A model generated the notes under the pieces. The model saw only the letters and a list, made by a program, of their open reading frames with translations, was not told the origin of the DNA and ran no database searches. From the NCBI GenBank assembly GCA_947396885.1, contig OX377203.1, positions 24,865,253 through 24,929,252 of the forward strand: a stretch of 64,000 nucleotides of DNA. Direction: 5' to 3'. Both the position numbers and the translations under genes were made by a program. This DNA is from Heligmosomoides polygyrus polygyrus. Taxonomy: Eukaryota; Nematoda; Chromadorea; Rhabditida; Heligmosomidae. Below, in pieces: positions 11,901-20,344 of this stretch; positions within the stretch are counted from its first letter, which is position 1, and every line of letters begins with the position of its first letter.

Positions 11901-14900
11901 ATCACAATCTGTTCCTTACCACGTAGAGAATGTGTACTTTGGAGAATAAATCGGCGTAAGTGCGACAGAGGATGAATAGGCTTCATAGGAGCAGTTTTTA
12001 AGATTGTGCCCTACTGTCCCGCTTTCCTCTAGAACCAGCTTTTCACTGTAACGCGAGTTAGAAGGTCTAGACGGGGTGTACTATTCTCGGGGTTTGGGGG
12101 TGAAGCCCCAACCATACGTTTGGCGGCCGTTAGGCCGCTGAACGTCTGGTAGGATATATTTATCTACTCTATGACCCTCTTTGATAAATGGAGGTTAAAA
12201 TACCAAATGAGGCAAGCCTATACCTCGTGGCAGCAACGTGCGTAACCTTATGGATGCTGATACGAATAGTTTTGTGATAAGGAACGAGGTCGGGGGAAAG
12301 CTACGATGTTGCAGGTGCGATGCTTCTTGGAGGATTGTCGCCGACAATTCAGTGATGCTGAGGCACAGGTTCGAGAAGACTTGAGAGTCATCAGCGAGGC
12401 GAAAGGCGCTCTCGAGAAGCGGTTGAAGTGAGGCGTAGTGTTCGTTCAATGAATTTCGACTGCCTAACTGCCTTCTTCACTTTGAGCTCCGAGAAAATGA
12501 GCTGGATTATGGAACGGGAGCAACTGGAGGCCCAGATGGATCGTTACCGTCGCCAGTCGGAGCAGTTGGCGAGTGTCCAGAAGGAGCGGCTCTGCATGAT
12601 GTGGGTGTTGCGGCTTCGCTCGCCGATGATTGATGTAGCAGGCGCTTCAGTCCGCGTTTTCAGGTCCGAACTGAATGCTGGAAGGATTCAGATGGAAGAG
12701 TACAAAGCCATGCTGAGGCAGCTGACTGAACAGCTGGAAACGGTGACAGTGGAGAGAGACAGCGTCACACAATTGGCGGATGCGTTTCAGAAGCTCGACC
12801 AAGTGAGCTGAGCTTTAGGGGTGTGTCCTTGTAGTAAGGTAATAGTCCGGTTCTGTTCAGGAATCGCAGGAGGAGGTCAAGAAAGCGAACGCTGTTATTG
12901 ATGAGCTCGAGAGGCAGCTGCTCAATGTTCGCGCCGAGTTGGAAAGGTTACTTTTATGCTTTTTTCTGTATAGGCTTCGTTTCTGTTGGAAATTACATGA
13001 CTTCCAGGGAACGTCGCGAAGGTATTCGCTTGAGGGACGATAACGATGCTTCCGCCTTAGCCATCCAAAGGCTTAGAAACGAGATTGGAGATCTGGAGCA
13101 GAGAAGTACGTTCAAGGCGTCTTCTTCATCGACCGTCATACTCTTGCGATCCTCACCTCATGAGACATTTATGGACTATGAACTTACATCGATAACGTCG
13201 ATCGATATTGATTGTTCGATCAATATTCCTTTCTTCCGCAGAAAACCATGCATCGGCAATCATGAAGGATTCCTACTATATATAAAGCAGCAAGCGTGTG
13301 CGTGTGTCTGTCCGTCCGTCACACTTGAGTTGGGGCGCGGCAGCCGAACACGTCGGCGACCGTGCATGGCGAGCCGTAGACGTGCCGAATACGTCGGCAA
13401 CCGTGCATGGCGAGCCGCAGACGTGCGGAACACGTCGGCAACCGTGCATGGCGAGCCGTAGACGTGCCGAACACGCCGACAACCGTGCATGGCGAGCCGT
13501 AGACGTGCCGAACACGCCGGCAACCGTGCATGGCGAGCCGTAGACGTGCCGAACACGCCGGCAACCGTGCATGGCGAGCCGTAGACGTGCCGAACACGCC
13601 GGCAACCGTGCATGGCGAGCCGTAGACGTGCCGAACACGTCGGCAACCGTGCATGGCGAGCCGCAGACGTGCCGAACACGTCGGCAACCGTGCATATCGA
13701 GCCGTAGACGTGCCGAACACGTCGGCAACCGTGCATGGCGAGCCGCGGACGTGCCGAACACGTCGGCAACCGTGCATGGCGAGCCGCAGACGTGCCGAAC
13801 ACGTCGGCAACCGTGCATGGCGAGCCGCAGACGTGCCGAACACGTCGGCAACCGTCCATGGCGAGCCGTAGACGTGCCGAACACGTCGGCGGCACGAAAC
13901 TTCGGCCCTGGGGGTAATCTAGGTCGCTGAACACGAATCTGAAGTCGACCAATCGATCCATCTCGATTAACATAAAGGTCAGAAGGCCTAGGGAAGAATA
14001 GGAAACCCGTAGCGGCCATAGCGTCCTACTCTCGGGGTTTGGGGGCGAAGCCCCCAACCAGTCGTAGGCGGCCGCTAGGCCGACGTACGACTGGTGAAGG
14101 ATAAAGGACGGCGTTAACCAATGCCTTTGTGGGGTGTGCCACGCATCCTACTTTTCCGAGACATTGTGGAGGGAATCTGAAGGCGTATTTGGCCCATGGT
14201 AGTACGCAGCATAGTCGGAAGGCGCGCCGGCTGTCGCCTCCAGCATGAATTGAAGTTCTTGGTTTGGATTTCCAGGCAAGGCCAGCTAAGCGCTCCACCA
14301 TTCCGGGATCGACCAATTGATACCAGATGACTGGGAAGGATAGAACACTGAACTGTTCCTCGGCTGGCCACCACGAGCCATTGTACAAGCCAAGCGCGCA
14401 TTCAAATTGTCTTCACGACATTTGTCTCCACGCAGAAGTAGAGTACGTGGCGCATCCTAGAGCGGATTGAGTTGCGGTAGCCAAAAGGCAAGCGAGTCAT
14501 CCTATCTATCTTTCGTAGAGAAGCATGGAACCAACTCACCGGAGGAAGGTTTTGTTACACTGAACTGGAACCGGCTCCTCCTTCAACTCCGCTTCACGAG
14601 AATATTATGGCAGATCGATCAGTCAATATCGATAGGCGGTCAATCATATTACCATGAATTCAGTGTCAAGGAGAAACTGTGGACAAAAATGTTGAGCGGG
14701 ACTGCTATTATCTAGTAGTAATATCGATCGATATTGAATTACAGATCGTTATTGGTTGCTTGTTTTTCAGCTTGGCCACCGGCCACCATAGATATTGTCA
14801 TGATTCCCACATTAAGTGGCCAGCTATGGACAAAATTGATAGATGGTGGTGGTATCAATTGATGTGAAGATTCACTGACCATTAGATACTGAGTGGGATG

Positions 14901-17900
14901 TGGATTAGCAGTGATAACACTAGATTGGACTCTAAATTTGCGGAAAATCGATATTGTCGACCGACATCCGGCAGTCATCATGCTCACGTCAGAGGGTATG
15001 GATCGGTTGATTCCAGCAGACTACGGAATCTGCCAAGTGGTCATTAATTTGTACAAACAGATGGAGGGGCTAACTTTTTGCATACAAGATAGAGTTCTTC
15101 ACTACCTATTGTTGTGTAAATCCCTTCGTTTAGTTGTCGAGTTGGGCAGGAAGTGCGAGAGACTCGAAAAGACGGAGCGGTACAATCAGAAGACGATACA
15201 GATTGTGTGCGAGAGTTTCTGGGAGAGGGAGGAGTTCGTGCAGCGGCTGAGGCATAGAAGCTATGAACGCAAGGCAAGCACTGTGGTCTGAATTCCAATG
15301 ATTCAGCGGTTGAACACGAGTGATTCAGAAGCTGATCGAACATTTCGTAAACAACGTCGGAGAGATCATCTCCACATTCAAAGGCGATCAGGAACCCGTG
15401 GACACCATGCAGGCTACGGTGAGTCTTGCTTTCTGTTTTCCGCTTCTTCGCTGTTTTTTATTCAGAGAGTAACTCTTTTTTTTAATGCGTGTCTTAAATA
15501 CGTATTTTGTTACTATTCGTTCTTATGGTGAGCTATTTGGATAAATAAGCATTTCTGCAGGTGCTTTACAAATAATCCCCTTCACTGCAAACCCAGCGGT
15601 ATCATCCAAATCCCAGATCAACGTTGATTGTCGTCGATATTGTGGACTTTAGGCAAGAGACGGGTTCAGAAGTCCTCGACGTGTGCCAAAGTGGCCAAGC
15701 GTTTGCTAGAACAACAAGAAGAGCATCTCGTTTGGTCACGGCTTTCGCGAAGAAGTCCGACTAAGCCCAAGTTTATACTCGCGCCGCCCGGTCGATATCT
15801 ATCCCAACCACAGTGCCGCGCCGCGCAGCGGCGCAAGTATAAACTAGAGCTAACGCGCCTTTTATATTCGCGCCTCCGTGCGGCGCGGCGTGACGGTCGA
15901 CATAGCTATCGATTTTTCGCGCCGCCATGCGGCGCAACATCGCTTCTATACTCCGCCACCTCAAAACACCAGATTCACGGATTCCGGTTAAAGCCCCCAC
16001 AGAGTTCTGCGGCAACGCCGCTCGCCGCAATGGTTAAGGATAGGGCAGGGACGCCGCCGGCGGCGAGCTCTGCGTCTCTGCCCTATGATGAAGGATAGGG
16101 CAGCTGCAACGCCGCAGAACTCTGATGGGCCTTTTACGGTATTCGGTGAATCGCGCCGCTGGAGGAAAGGGCGCGGCGTAAACACCTGCGGCAGATTCGG
16201 TGTGGAGTGGGAGATTTCACTTCTGGGATGAATCATTTTGTTATGTCCTTTTTGTTTTAGTTTCCCAAGTAACAGAACAAAAAGGGTAAAGCAAAACGAT
16301 GACACCATTGACTTTCAAGGCTCCAAATGTGGAGGAGAAAACTTCGCCCAAGGGGAGGTTATTTAAGGTGCTGATCACGAGTCTGACATCAGTTTTTGAA
16401 ATTACTGCCGATTACGGTAGGTTCAGGTGACTAAGGCTGTCGAAGTCATAATTACTGATATTGCCCAAACCCCAAACTTCGCCTAGTGGGGTTATTTGGG
16501 ACGCTGATCATAGATCTAACATCCGATTTTCGTATTACGCTAGAGTTTGTGCGACATCGGTGAGCTTGACCTTAGTCACCCGCACCTTTCGTAACTTAGG
16601 AAGAGGATGGAGATCTGTAGCCATTCATGAAGTTTCACCTACTACGCTAAAGATATGTTTAGTGCACAATGACCACGGAATGGCCATATGAGAGAATTGT
16701 GAGTGATTCTCGACGATGAGTTCCTTCCAGCAGTTCTCTTTCGGACCCGCACATGTTGTAAAATAAATGATCGTTTAGTGCCGTTTGCATCGCATGAGGT
16801 TCGACTCAATACCACACTCACCAGTTTCAACCGTAGGTTGAGCGGACACTTCGACCCCAGCCTTAAGAGAGGATTTGTCGCTCCCCACAGGAATCCACCA
16901 CTAATATTGACAAGATGCATTCCGCTGATTAGCCAGATGAATCCTGTCGGATCTATCCTACTCCGGGGCCACATAACTAAAAAATATTATATGTACCAAG
17001 TCCACTTGAGACTTACCGAGCGGCTCCTACGGAACAACATAGGACCCTAAACAAAAAAAAAGTCACAAACAAAAAAAAAACGAAAAAATGCATTTGTTGC
17101 GGTTGTAAGCCGGAAAAGTTGTGTGCCCTCCTCACCATGTTGGGTCCTGGTTATAACATGTCAGGCAGCGGTCAGCACGCGGCATGCGGCTTCATGCGCC
17201 CTATTCACCATGTTAGATCCTGGACATAACATGTCAGCCGGCGGTCAGCATACGACATGCCTCCATTCCGTCGCTCTTTGCCCACCGAGACGGTTGTAAA
17301 CCGCAGCGATTTTTTTTGTTCGTTCGTTTTTGGTTTCTTTTAGGTTCCAACTCGTTCTCTAGAGCCGCTCGGTAAGTCTATATTCATTCTGTTACCTACT
17401 TTTTAGTTATGTGGCCCCCCTGGACTAGGATAGATCCATCCTGACTGCTTTGTTCCTCCAATGACTGCGCCTCCGTCATCCGTCATGGCGCACGGACCAC
17501 AGTAAGCAGAAGGTCGTCGCCGTGTCGCTGGCGGTCACCCTTCCTAACGGCAATTGCGCAGGGGTGCGTCAAATTCGGGGCGCGCCGCTGCGGGAGTATA
17601 AAAGGTGCTTAAGGCCTATGTTATACACCCGTGGGAGCATCCTCAGACGGCCGGGAATTGCGCCGAGATCCCTCACCTGGCCAATCGCCGCGCCCCACGA
17701 GGCCCGCCGTCCGCGGATCGCCGCCGACAGACGACGAGACGGCGGTTATATATCCCGCATGCGGGAGGGCAGCGCTCTCGTGGAGTCGGGCGCCAGAAAA
17801 CCCGCTAAAATGTGACGCTAGCCGCCCCAGCTCGACTGCGACCGTCCGCGGTGCAACTTTCGTCCGTGGACGTTCCGCGGATGCTCCTGCGGTAGTGTAA

Positions 17901-18966
17901 CATAGGCCTAAGGCCTCGTGCATACTTCCCGTCGCCGCGATGGATTCGCGGCGATGAGTTTTGCAGAGCGAAGCGAAAGAATTTGAACTTCTCAGTGCTC
18001 GTCACATCGCTCATCGCTCTTCAAGGGAGCGCGACGGCGATCCGCCCAGGACTAACGCTAAACACAGCGCGCGGCGTGAAAAAGTATGCCATGCCTGCGA
18101 TGGACGCGGGAAGCCATCGCGCATGCCGAACGCCACTGTTGCGGCAGGTGCGGCGAAGTTTCCCTTGATTATCCGACCGCGTGCGGCGGAATGGCAATGA
18201 ACTGAGCGCCGCGATGGCATCGCGGCGATGGAAGTATGCCCCCGGCCTAAGGGTCTGTTCATACTTCGCGACAAGAGCGACTTGCCGCCCGTGGAAAACA
18301 TGATATCGATTAAGACCGAGCGCGCGCCGCCGAAAAGTGTTCATACTTTTCGGCAGCGTGCGCCCTACATTAATCGATTCGCATGTTTTGCAGGGGCGAT
18401 GGGAGCGACGAGCGCAGCGCACGTGGCATTCGCAGCGTGCACAGCGACAAGAGCGACAAGATATGGTGCCGTCGCAGTACTTCGTTGCAATGTAGATGAG
18501 CTCGATCGTGCTGAATCCTTTCCGAAGCCCTGCCTGTTCACATGGCTGTCCTTCGACCAGATTCGCTGATTCCACTCGGGATGATTCGAGTGAACAGCTC
18601 GTAAACTACGGACATGAGGCGTTGCTTGCCATGTCGTGTACGCCTTCATTCTGATGCAGCAATGCATTCTTATTGACTTTTTTATTGCGCTGGAACCCCC
18701 TTCAGGTAGCTTGCCTACAAGCCACACCAAAGGGTTGAGCAGAACTAACGGAAAGACATGCACCCTAGGCTTCATTTCGTTTAAGCTCGACACTTTTCAT
18801 GCAGTTTCTTCAGATCAAGTCCTGGACCGTGGCTGACGTCCAAGATGAGGTGGAGCATGAGTCGCGAGAAAAAGCTCTCACTGCGCAAGTGCAAGAGCTC
18901 GGCTCCGGACACGAGATGGATATCGCACAGAAGAGGGTGCTGAGTCGCCTTAAAAAGAGGCACTAA
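2954..18966 (+). CDS. Coiled-coil protein gene, multi-exon, 5' end unresolved
   Basis: A large host gene of unknown function. Exons read from GT-AG signals: 2954-3070, 3155-3250, 3313-3408, 3588 to about 3650 (carries NCPVCARHHPC, donor unclear), 4819-4918, 5211-5295, 5336-5562, 5624-5720, 5790-5914, 5977-6075, 12315-12427, 12487-12600, 12664-12802, 12861-12946, 13008-13105, 15134-15273, 15329-15418, 18814-18966 (stop TAA). From 4819 onward every donor phase matches the next acceptor, which is strong evidence for one transcript of about 660 or more codons. The exon at 3588 does not join 4819 in phase, so one small exon is probably missing. Heptad-like, Glu/Lys/Arg/Gln/Leu-rich segments (for example EQCRAALNECRDNLKQ, ELNRMENELRRMG, EQLETVTVERDSV) indicate long coiled coils. 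A Pro-rich linker (TSPPPPEKF) precedes a non-coiled region. The donor at 15274 may be GC rather than GT. No start codon was assigned. Confidence 0.8.
3775..3885 (-). repeat. R1 repeat, 3' fragment
   Basis: A fragment of a repeat family seen at least eight times in this window (here named R1). Its diagnostic part reads, on -, CGTAGAAGTAGAATGCGTGG-like sequence next to a TTCAAA(T)..GCCTCCACGACAT block. It lies in an intron of the coiled-coil gene. Confidence 0.7.
4396..4665 (+). repeat. R1 repeat (tRNA-like head, SINE-like)
   Basis: The copy begins with a tRNA-like stretch (GGTGCCGGCTGTCGCGTGCA, then GGTTCCTAGTTTGGATTCC in place of a B box). It continues through CCACCGGCCACCGC and a CGACACCCGTAGAAACAGAA block to GCATGGCGCATCCC. 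The order of blocks matches the copies at 7240, 14205, 20345, 34325 and 51055. A tRNA-derived SINE is the simplest reading, because the pol III-like part sits at one end. It lies in an intron of the coiled-coil gene. Confidence 0.65.
6163..6472. repeat. Palindromic MITE, copy 1
   Basis: A near-complete palindrome of about 310 bp. The terminal motif AACGTCGGTTAGT on the left is mirrored by ACTAACCGACTTTTGT on the right. The inner arms share GGGTTTGGAACCGAG / CTCGGTTCCAAACCC around a short GC-rich loop. A second copy lies at 21661-21961. It is a non-coding hairpin element in the 6.2-kb intron of the coiled-coil gene. Confidence 0.85.
6473..7239. other. Intronic sequence, nothing recognised
   Basis: Part of the long intron between 6076 and 12314. 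There is no exon-like or transposon protein sequence and no obvious inverted repeat. A short GGGATGGAAAGCTGGGTTAG stretch near 6670 resembles the R1 middle and may be an old fragment. Confidence 0.4.
7240..7500 (+). repeat. R1 repeat copy
   Basis: The same block order as at 4396: a diverged tRNA-like head, a middle CTCTCCGGGATTGCTGATTT block, and a tail with GGTGTCACGTAGAAGGAGAA and GCGTGGCGCATTCC. Reading frames across it are accidental. Confidence 0.65.
7700..7995 (+). repeat. R1 repeat copy, diverged
   Basis: It contains TTCTTGGTTCGGGTTTTCC in the B-box position, and ends with the CGCATTCAAATTGCCTCAAC block and an AGAAGTAGAAT stretch typical of the R1 tail. It directly precedes the 3' hairpin of the minisatellite-bearing element at 8034. 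Confidence 0.55.
8034..9350 (-). mobile_element. Minisatellite-bearing Helitron-like element H1
   Basis: Read on -, the element has a 5' end near 9350 (ACTATATATAAAAGAG followed by GTCC/GTCTGTCCGTCC repeats), 42-bp units at about 9000-9235, an array of roughly 20-bp ACTGGTCCCC-type units at about 8665-8960, and a unique block at 8070-8340 shared with H2 and H4. A hairpin follows at 8034-8053 (TTGG.GGCGAAGC.CCCAA type). The second 3' hairpin seen in the other copies is missing. It encodes no protein. It sits head-to-head with H2. The Helitron assignment is an inference from end structure. Confidence 0.6.
8665..8960. repeat. ACTGGTCCCC minisatellite in H1
   Basis: A degenerate tandem array of C/T-rich units built on TTCACTGGTCCCC, about 18-22 bp each, with an interrupting poly-C run near 8858-8870. 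The same unit recurs at 9735-9870 and 11215-11625 (complementary strand) and at 58185-59200. Confidence 0.85.
9884..11198. mobile_element. Foldback DNA element F1, copy A, with tRNA-like sequence in each arm
   Basis: Inverted arms of about 300 bp (9884-10195 and about 10915-11198) start with AAGGGAACTGTCTGAACGGT on the left. The right end is truncated by the adjacent G-rich array, losing the last 30 or so bases. In the left arm, TGGCGCAGTGG (10079-10089) and GGTTCGGTTCC (10122-10132) match A and B boxes, and the right arm has the mirrored copy at about 11000-11070. The internal sequence matches copy B at 27360-28856. The element has inserted within the ACTGGT array of H2. Confidence 0.85.
10299..10616 (-). 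other. Open reading segment inside F1 copy A, unidentified
   Basis: On - a frame open from after TAA near 10610 to a stop at 10299-10301 includes LPTLTLQKCGPPLDAVPSRD, then MKLAERIASILQDSEQRQLE (ATG at 10517) and a very acidic stretch (EVVEEEDQEF). Copy B of the same element lacks most of this region, joining directly after TGCCTTCACTG. It could be a captured exon or a transposase fragment. I do not recognise it, and it could be chance. Confidence 0.25.
11199..11630. repeat. GGGGACCAGTGAAG minisatellite
   Basis: The complementary-strand version of the ACTGGTCCCC array, starting with a run of about 16 G. Units are A/G-rich, degenerate and 15-22 bp. The frames crossing it (Gly/Thr/Lys-rich on +, Pro/Ser/Leu-rich on -) are products of the repeat and not evidence of a gene. 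Confidence 0.85.
13268..14094 (+). mobile_element. Minisatellite-bearing Helitron-like element H3
   Basis: The 5' end TCCTACTATATATAAAGCAG is followed by GTGTCTGTCCGTCCGTC, then a 41-bp minisatellite (13348-13891). A short unique tail follows and then two hairpins. Hairpin 1 is 14041-14055 (GGGGGCGAAGCCCCC). Hairpin 2 is 14058-14094 (CCAGTCGTA arm, CTAG in the loop, TACGACTGG arm). The interior differs from H1/H2/H4, but the two ends follow the same plan. It lies in the intron between 13105 and 15134 of the coiled-coil gene. Confidence 0.6.
13348..13891. repeat. 41-bp GC-rich minisatellite, about 13 units
   Basis: The unit is ACACGTCGGCAACCGTGCAT followed by GGCGAGCCGTAGACGTGCCGA (41 bp). 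Units differ by single substitutions (CGTCGG/CGCCGG, CCGTAG/CCGCAG). Because 41 is not a multiple of three and the unit lacks stop codons in most frames, long reading frames appear on both strands (up to 265 codons on -). They should not be annotated as proteins. Confidence 0.95.
14105..14480. repeat. R1 repeat pair, inverted
   Basis: A 3' fragment of R1 on - (14105-14195) is joined head-to-head with a fuller copy on + (about 14205-14480). The + copy runs from CGCGCCGGCTGTCGCC through TTCTTGGTTTGGATTTCC to the CTTCACGACAT..AGAAGTAGAGTACGTGGCGCA tail. The inverted arrangement makes the whole unit fold back. Confidence 0.7.
14481..15133. other. Intron sequence with ATCGAT-rich palindromic patches
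   Basis: Part of the intron before exon 15134. Contains repeated ATATCGATCGATATTG-like motifs near 14610-14960 (CAATATCGAT, ATCGATCGATATTGA, AAATCGATATTG), suggesting a small decayed palindromic repeat. No coding evidence. Confidence 0.4.
15597..15762 (+). other. Possible alternative last exon of the coiled-coil gene
   Basis: After the exon ending at 15418 (phase 0), an AAACCCAG acceptor would open an in-phase stretch ending in TAA at 15760-15762 (residues include VLDVCQSGQAFARTTRRAS). This would give a different C-terminus from the exon at 18814. A stronger acceptor (TTTCTGCAG at about 15560) would instead give only four codons. The overlapping frame also reads plausibly, so this is tentative. 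Confidence 0.25.
15768..18480. repeat. Cluster of GC-rich palindromic MITEs
   Basis: Successive palindromic elements lie side by side in the intron before the last coiled-coil exon. They are at about 15768-15955 (TTTATACTCGCGCCGC / GCGGCGCAACATCGC arms), about 15990-16130 (CAGAGTTCTGCGGC / GCCGCAGAACTCTG), 17590-17905 (AGGCCTATGTTATAC / GTAACATAGGCCT), 17905-18250 (CGTGCATACTTCC / GGAAGTATGCCC with GTCGCCGCGATGG arms) and 18250-18480 (GTTCATACTTCGCGACAAGA at the left, CGACAAGAGCGACAAGATAT at the right). Most share a TATACTT-type end with the element at 19782. 16335-16590 is a separate repeat containing two copies of a TTATTT..GTGCTGATCACGA(G/T)TCTGACATC-like block. Confidence 0.65.
16930..17450. 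repeat. Foldback repeat with 100-bp arms
   Basis: The left arm (about 16930-17040) contains GATCTATCCTACTCCGGGGCC and GACTTACCGAGCGGCTC. The right arm (about 17345-17450) is its reverse complement (GAGCCGCTCGGTAAGTC, then GGCCCCCCTGGACTAGGATA). The A-rich and T-rich inner edges also mirror each other. The loop contains two copies of a CCATGTT(G/A)G(G/A)TCCTGG..ATAACATGTCAG block (17138 and 17208). Confidence 0.75.
18480..18610 (-). pseudogene. RTE LINE reverse transcriptase fragment
   Basis: On - the residues EGQPCEQAGLRKGFSTIELI closely match the segment EGQPCEQAGFRRGFSTIDHI of the full-length RTE at 47-50 kb. Only about 40 codons are preserved, followed by a CTACATTGCAACGAAGTA stretch. It is a dead fragment in the intron of the coiled-coil gene. 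Confidence 0.85.
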
Positions 18967-19778
18967 TGCACATGGACTCGTACATCCTGTCACTTTTCCC
19001 ATACTAGTCGAACGTTAGGATTGTAACAGTAGAACATTTGGTAGTGCTTTTACGTGTTAGAACCGGTACTATTGATTTTAATTTCATAATAAGATTTGTT
19101 CAAATGTGACGATTCACGATTCAAATGTGGGGAAACAATTGCTGCTGAACGTATCCGCTGTTCCAAATGTTTTTGTAGCTGCCCTCTATATCGGATTCTT
19201 CTCTCTGCGTCAGTCAGATCTAATCTTGCGTTCCCCATATTTGACCGTAGTCGTCGTCTAGTTTGTACTCGACCATCGAATTCACTGCTATAATCACTCG
19301 ATCTCTTTCTTTCATTCTTTCTGTGCTGCCAAGAGCCTTATTGTATGTAGCTCGTTTATTGTACGATTGAAGAAAAATTTATTCACATATTGCACAGCGC
19401 ATCAAGTCGTCGAAGCAGCGGATTCCGGTATGACCAGCGACTCGTAGTAGTCGATAACCATCTGGAAAAGGACCCTATATGAAGCGATGTCTTCTAATTG
19501 GAAAGACGAGTGGAAGTGCGCTAACAAAAGATACGCTGGCCAGGGACATCTACAGGGTGGTCCTCAAATTCTGCAACAAAGATCTGCCGTGGAAAAATGG
19601 TAACAATGGACTAAATTTGGTGCGATTTAATACACTGTTCATACATTGTAGATCACGAAGAAGCAGTATAGGGTCCATCCTTTTGATGTTTCCTTTGAAG
19701 AAGGCTCTGAAGAGCCTCACATTCACAATACTGAATGATCAATCCTCAGAAAGTGAACCTCACCGAAATGCTGGCCCC
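18967..19778. other. 3' flank of the coiled-coil gene, no further gene seen
   Basis: No AATAAA was seen immediately downstream; the nearest A-rich candidate is CATAATAAG near 19086. A + frame of 100 codons at 19479-19781 resembles no family I know. The nearby GGACCCTATATGAAGC and GTATAGGGTCC motifs suggest another small inverted repeat. Confidence 0.4.
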
Positions 19779-19781
19779 TAA

Positions 19782-19917
19782 GGCTCCGTTTATACTTCCG
19801 ACGCCGAGCGACGCGATGGCATGTGAAGTGGCTAAATTGATCGATCGCGTCGCTCGATCAATGTAGCCACAATACGTGGCGTCGCGCCCCTCGGCGTCGA
19901 AGTATAAACGGGAACCC
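19782..19917. repeat. Tourist-like MITE (TAA target duplication)
   Basis: A 136-bp palindrome flanked by TAA on both sides (19779-19781 and 19918-19920). The left end GGCTCCGTTTATACTTC is mirrored by GAAGTATAAACGGGAACCC, and the inner arms share GCGACGCGAT / ATCGCGTCGC. The TAA duplication and short palindromic structure fit PIF/Harbinger-derived MITEs. That superfamily assignment is an inference. Confidence 0.8.
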
Positions 19918-20344
19918 TAACGCGAACCAGAGGAAGACAGTCGTTAGTTTTACGTGAGAGCTCATTAATTTCTGATAGGAGCAGCTACAACCATGATGAC
20001 TCCAAGGACCACAGTACGAAGAATATGCTATATAAGAGTTGTTTTGCGCAATTCAAAAGTCCCCAAACAAGGTAGCCTAATTTTGTTGCAAGACCCACAA
20101 ACCACCCTGTACACATCGCATGTGCTCTCCTCTTTAAAAAATGAGTCACCTCTAAAGAGAGATCCCCATGTAACGCGCACAGGAAACGTGCCTCGCGCAC
20201 ACTCAGACCAAGAACGGTATTTGCGGTGCTTACTGCTCCTTTAGAAAACTATCCAATGGAGGAGAAGCCGTTTCTTTTAACGCGTTTGACTATTTGAGAA
20301 CCAAGGTACCTTTTTTCTCCTCATTTGAGCAGTTACATCAGTTA

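Larger units (their letters stand above)
9350..12149 (+). mobile_element. Minisatellite-bearing Helitron-like element H2
   Basis: A mirror image of H1: 5' end TCCTACTATATATAAAGGAG, then GTCCGTCCGTCC repeats (to about 9400), 42-bp units (about 9430-9735) and ACTGGTCCCC-type units (9735-9870 and 11215-11625). A foldback element (9884-11198) has inserted in the middle. The shared unique block lies at 11930-12080 and the terminal hairpins follow. Hairpin 1 is 12094-12111 (TTGGGGGTGAAGCCCCAA). Hairpin 2 is 12112-12149, with arms CCATACGTTTGGCGGCC and GGCCGCTGAACGTCTGG around GTTA. There is no coding capacity. Confidence 0.6.

Noticed and set aside
13348..13891. CRISPR-like array
   Set aside because: Repeats are contiguous with no unique spacers, and the sequence is clearly eukaryotic with introns.
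13260..14057. 265- and 247-codon minus-strand frames with repeated RLAMHGCRRVRHV-type peptide
   Set aside because: They lie wholly in a 41-bp minisatellite. Several frames on both strands stay open because the unit lacks stop codons, so length is no evidence of coding.
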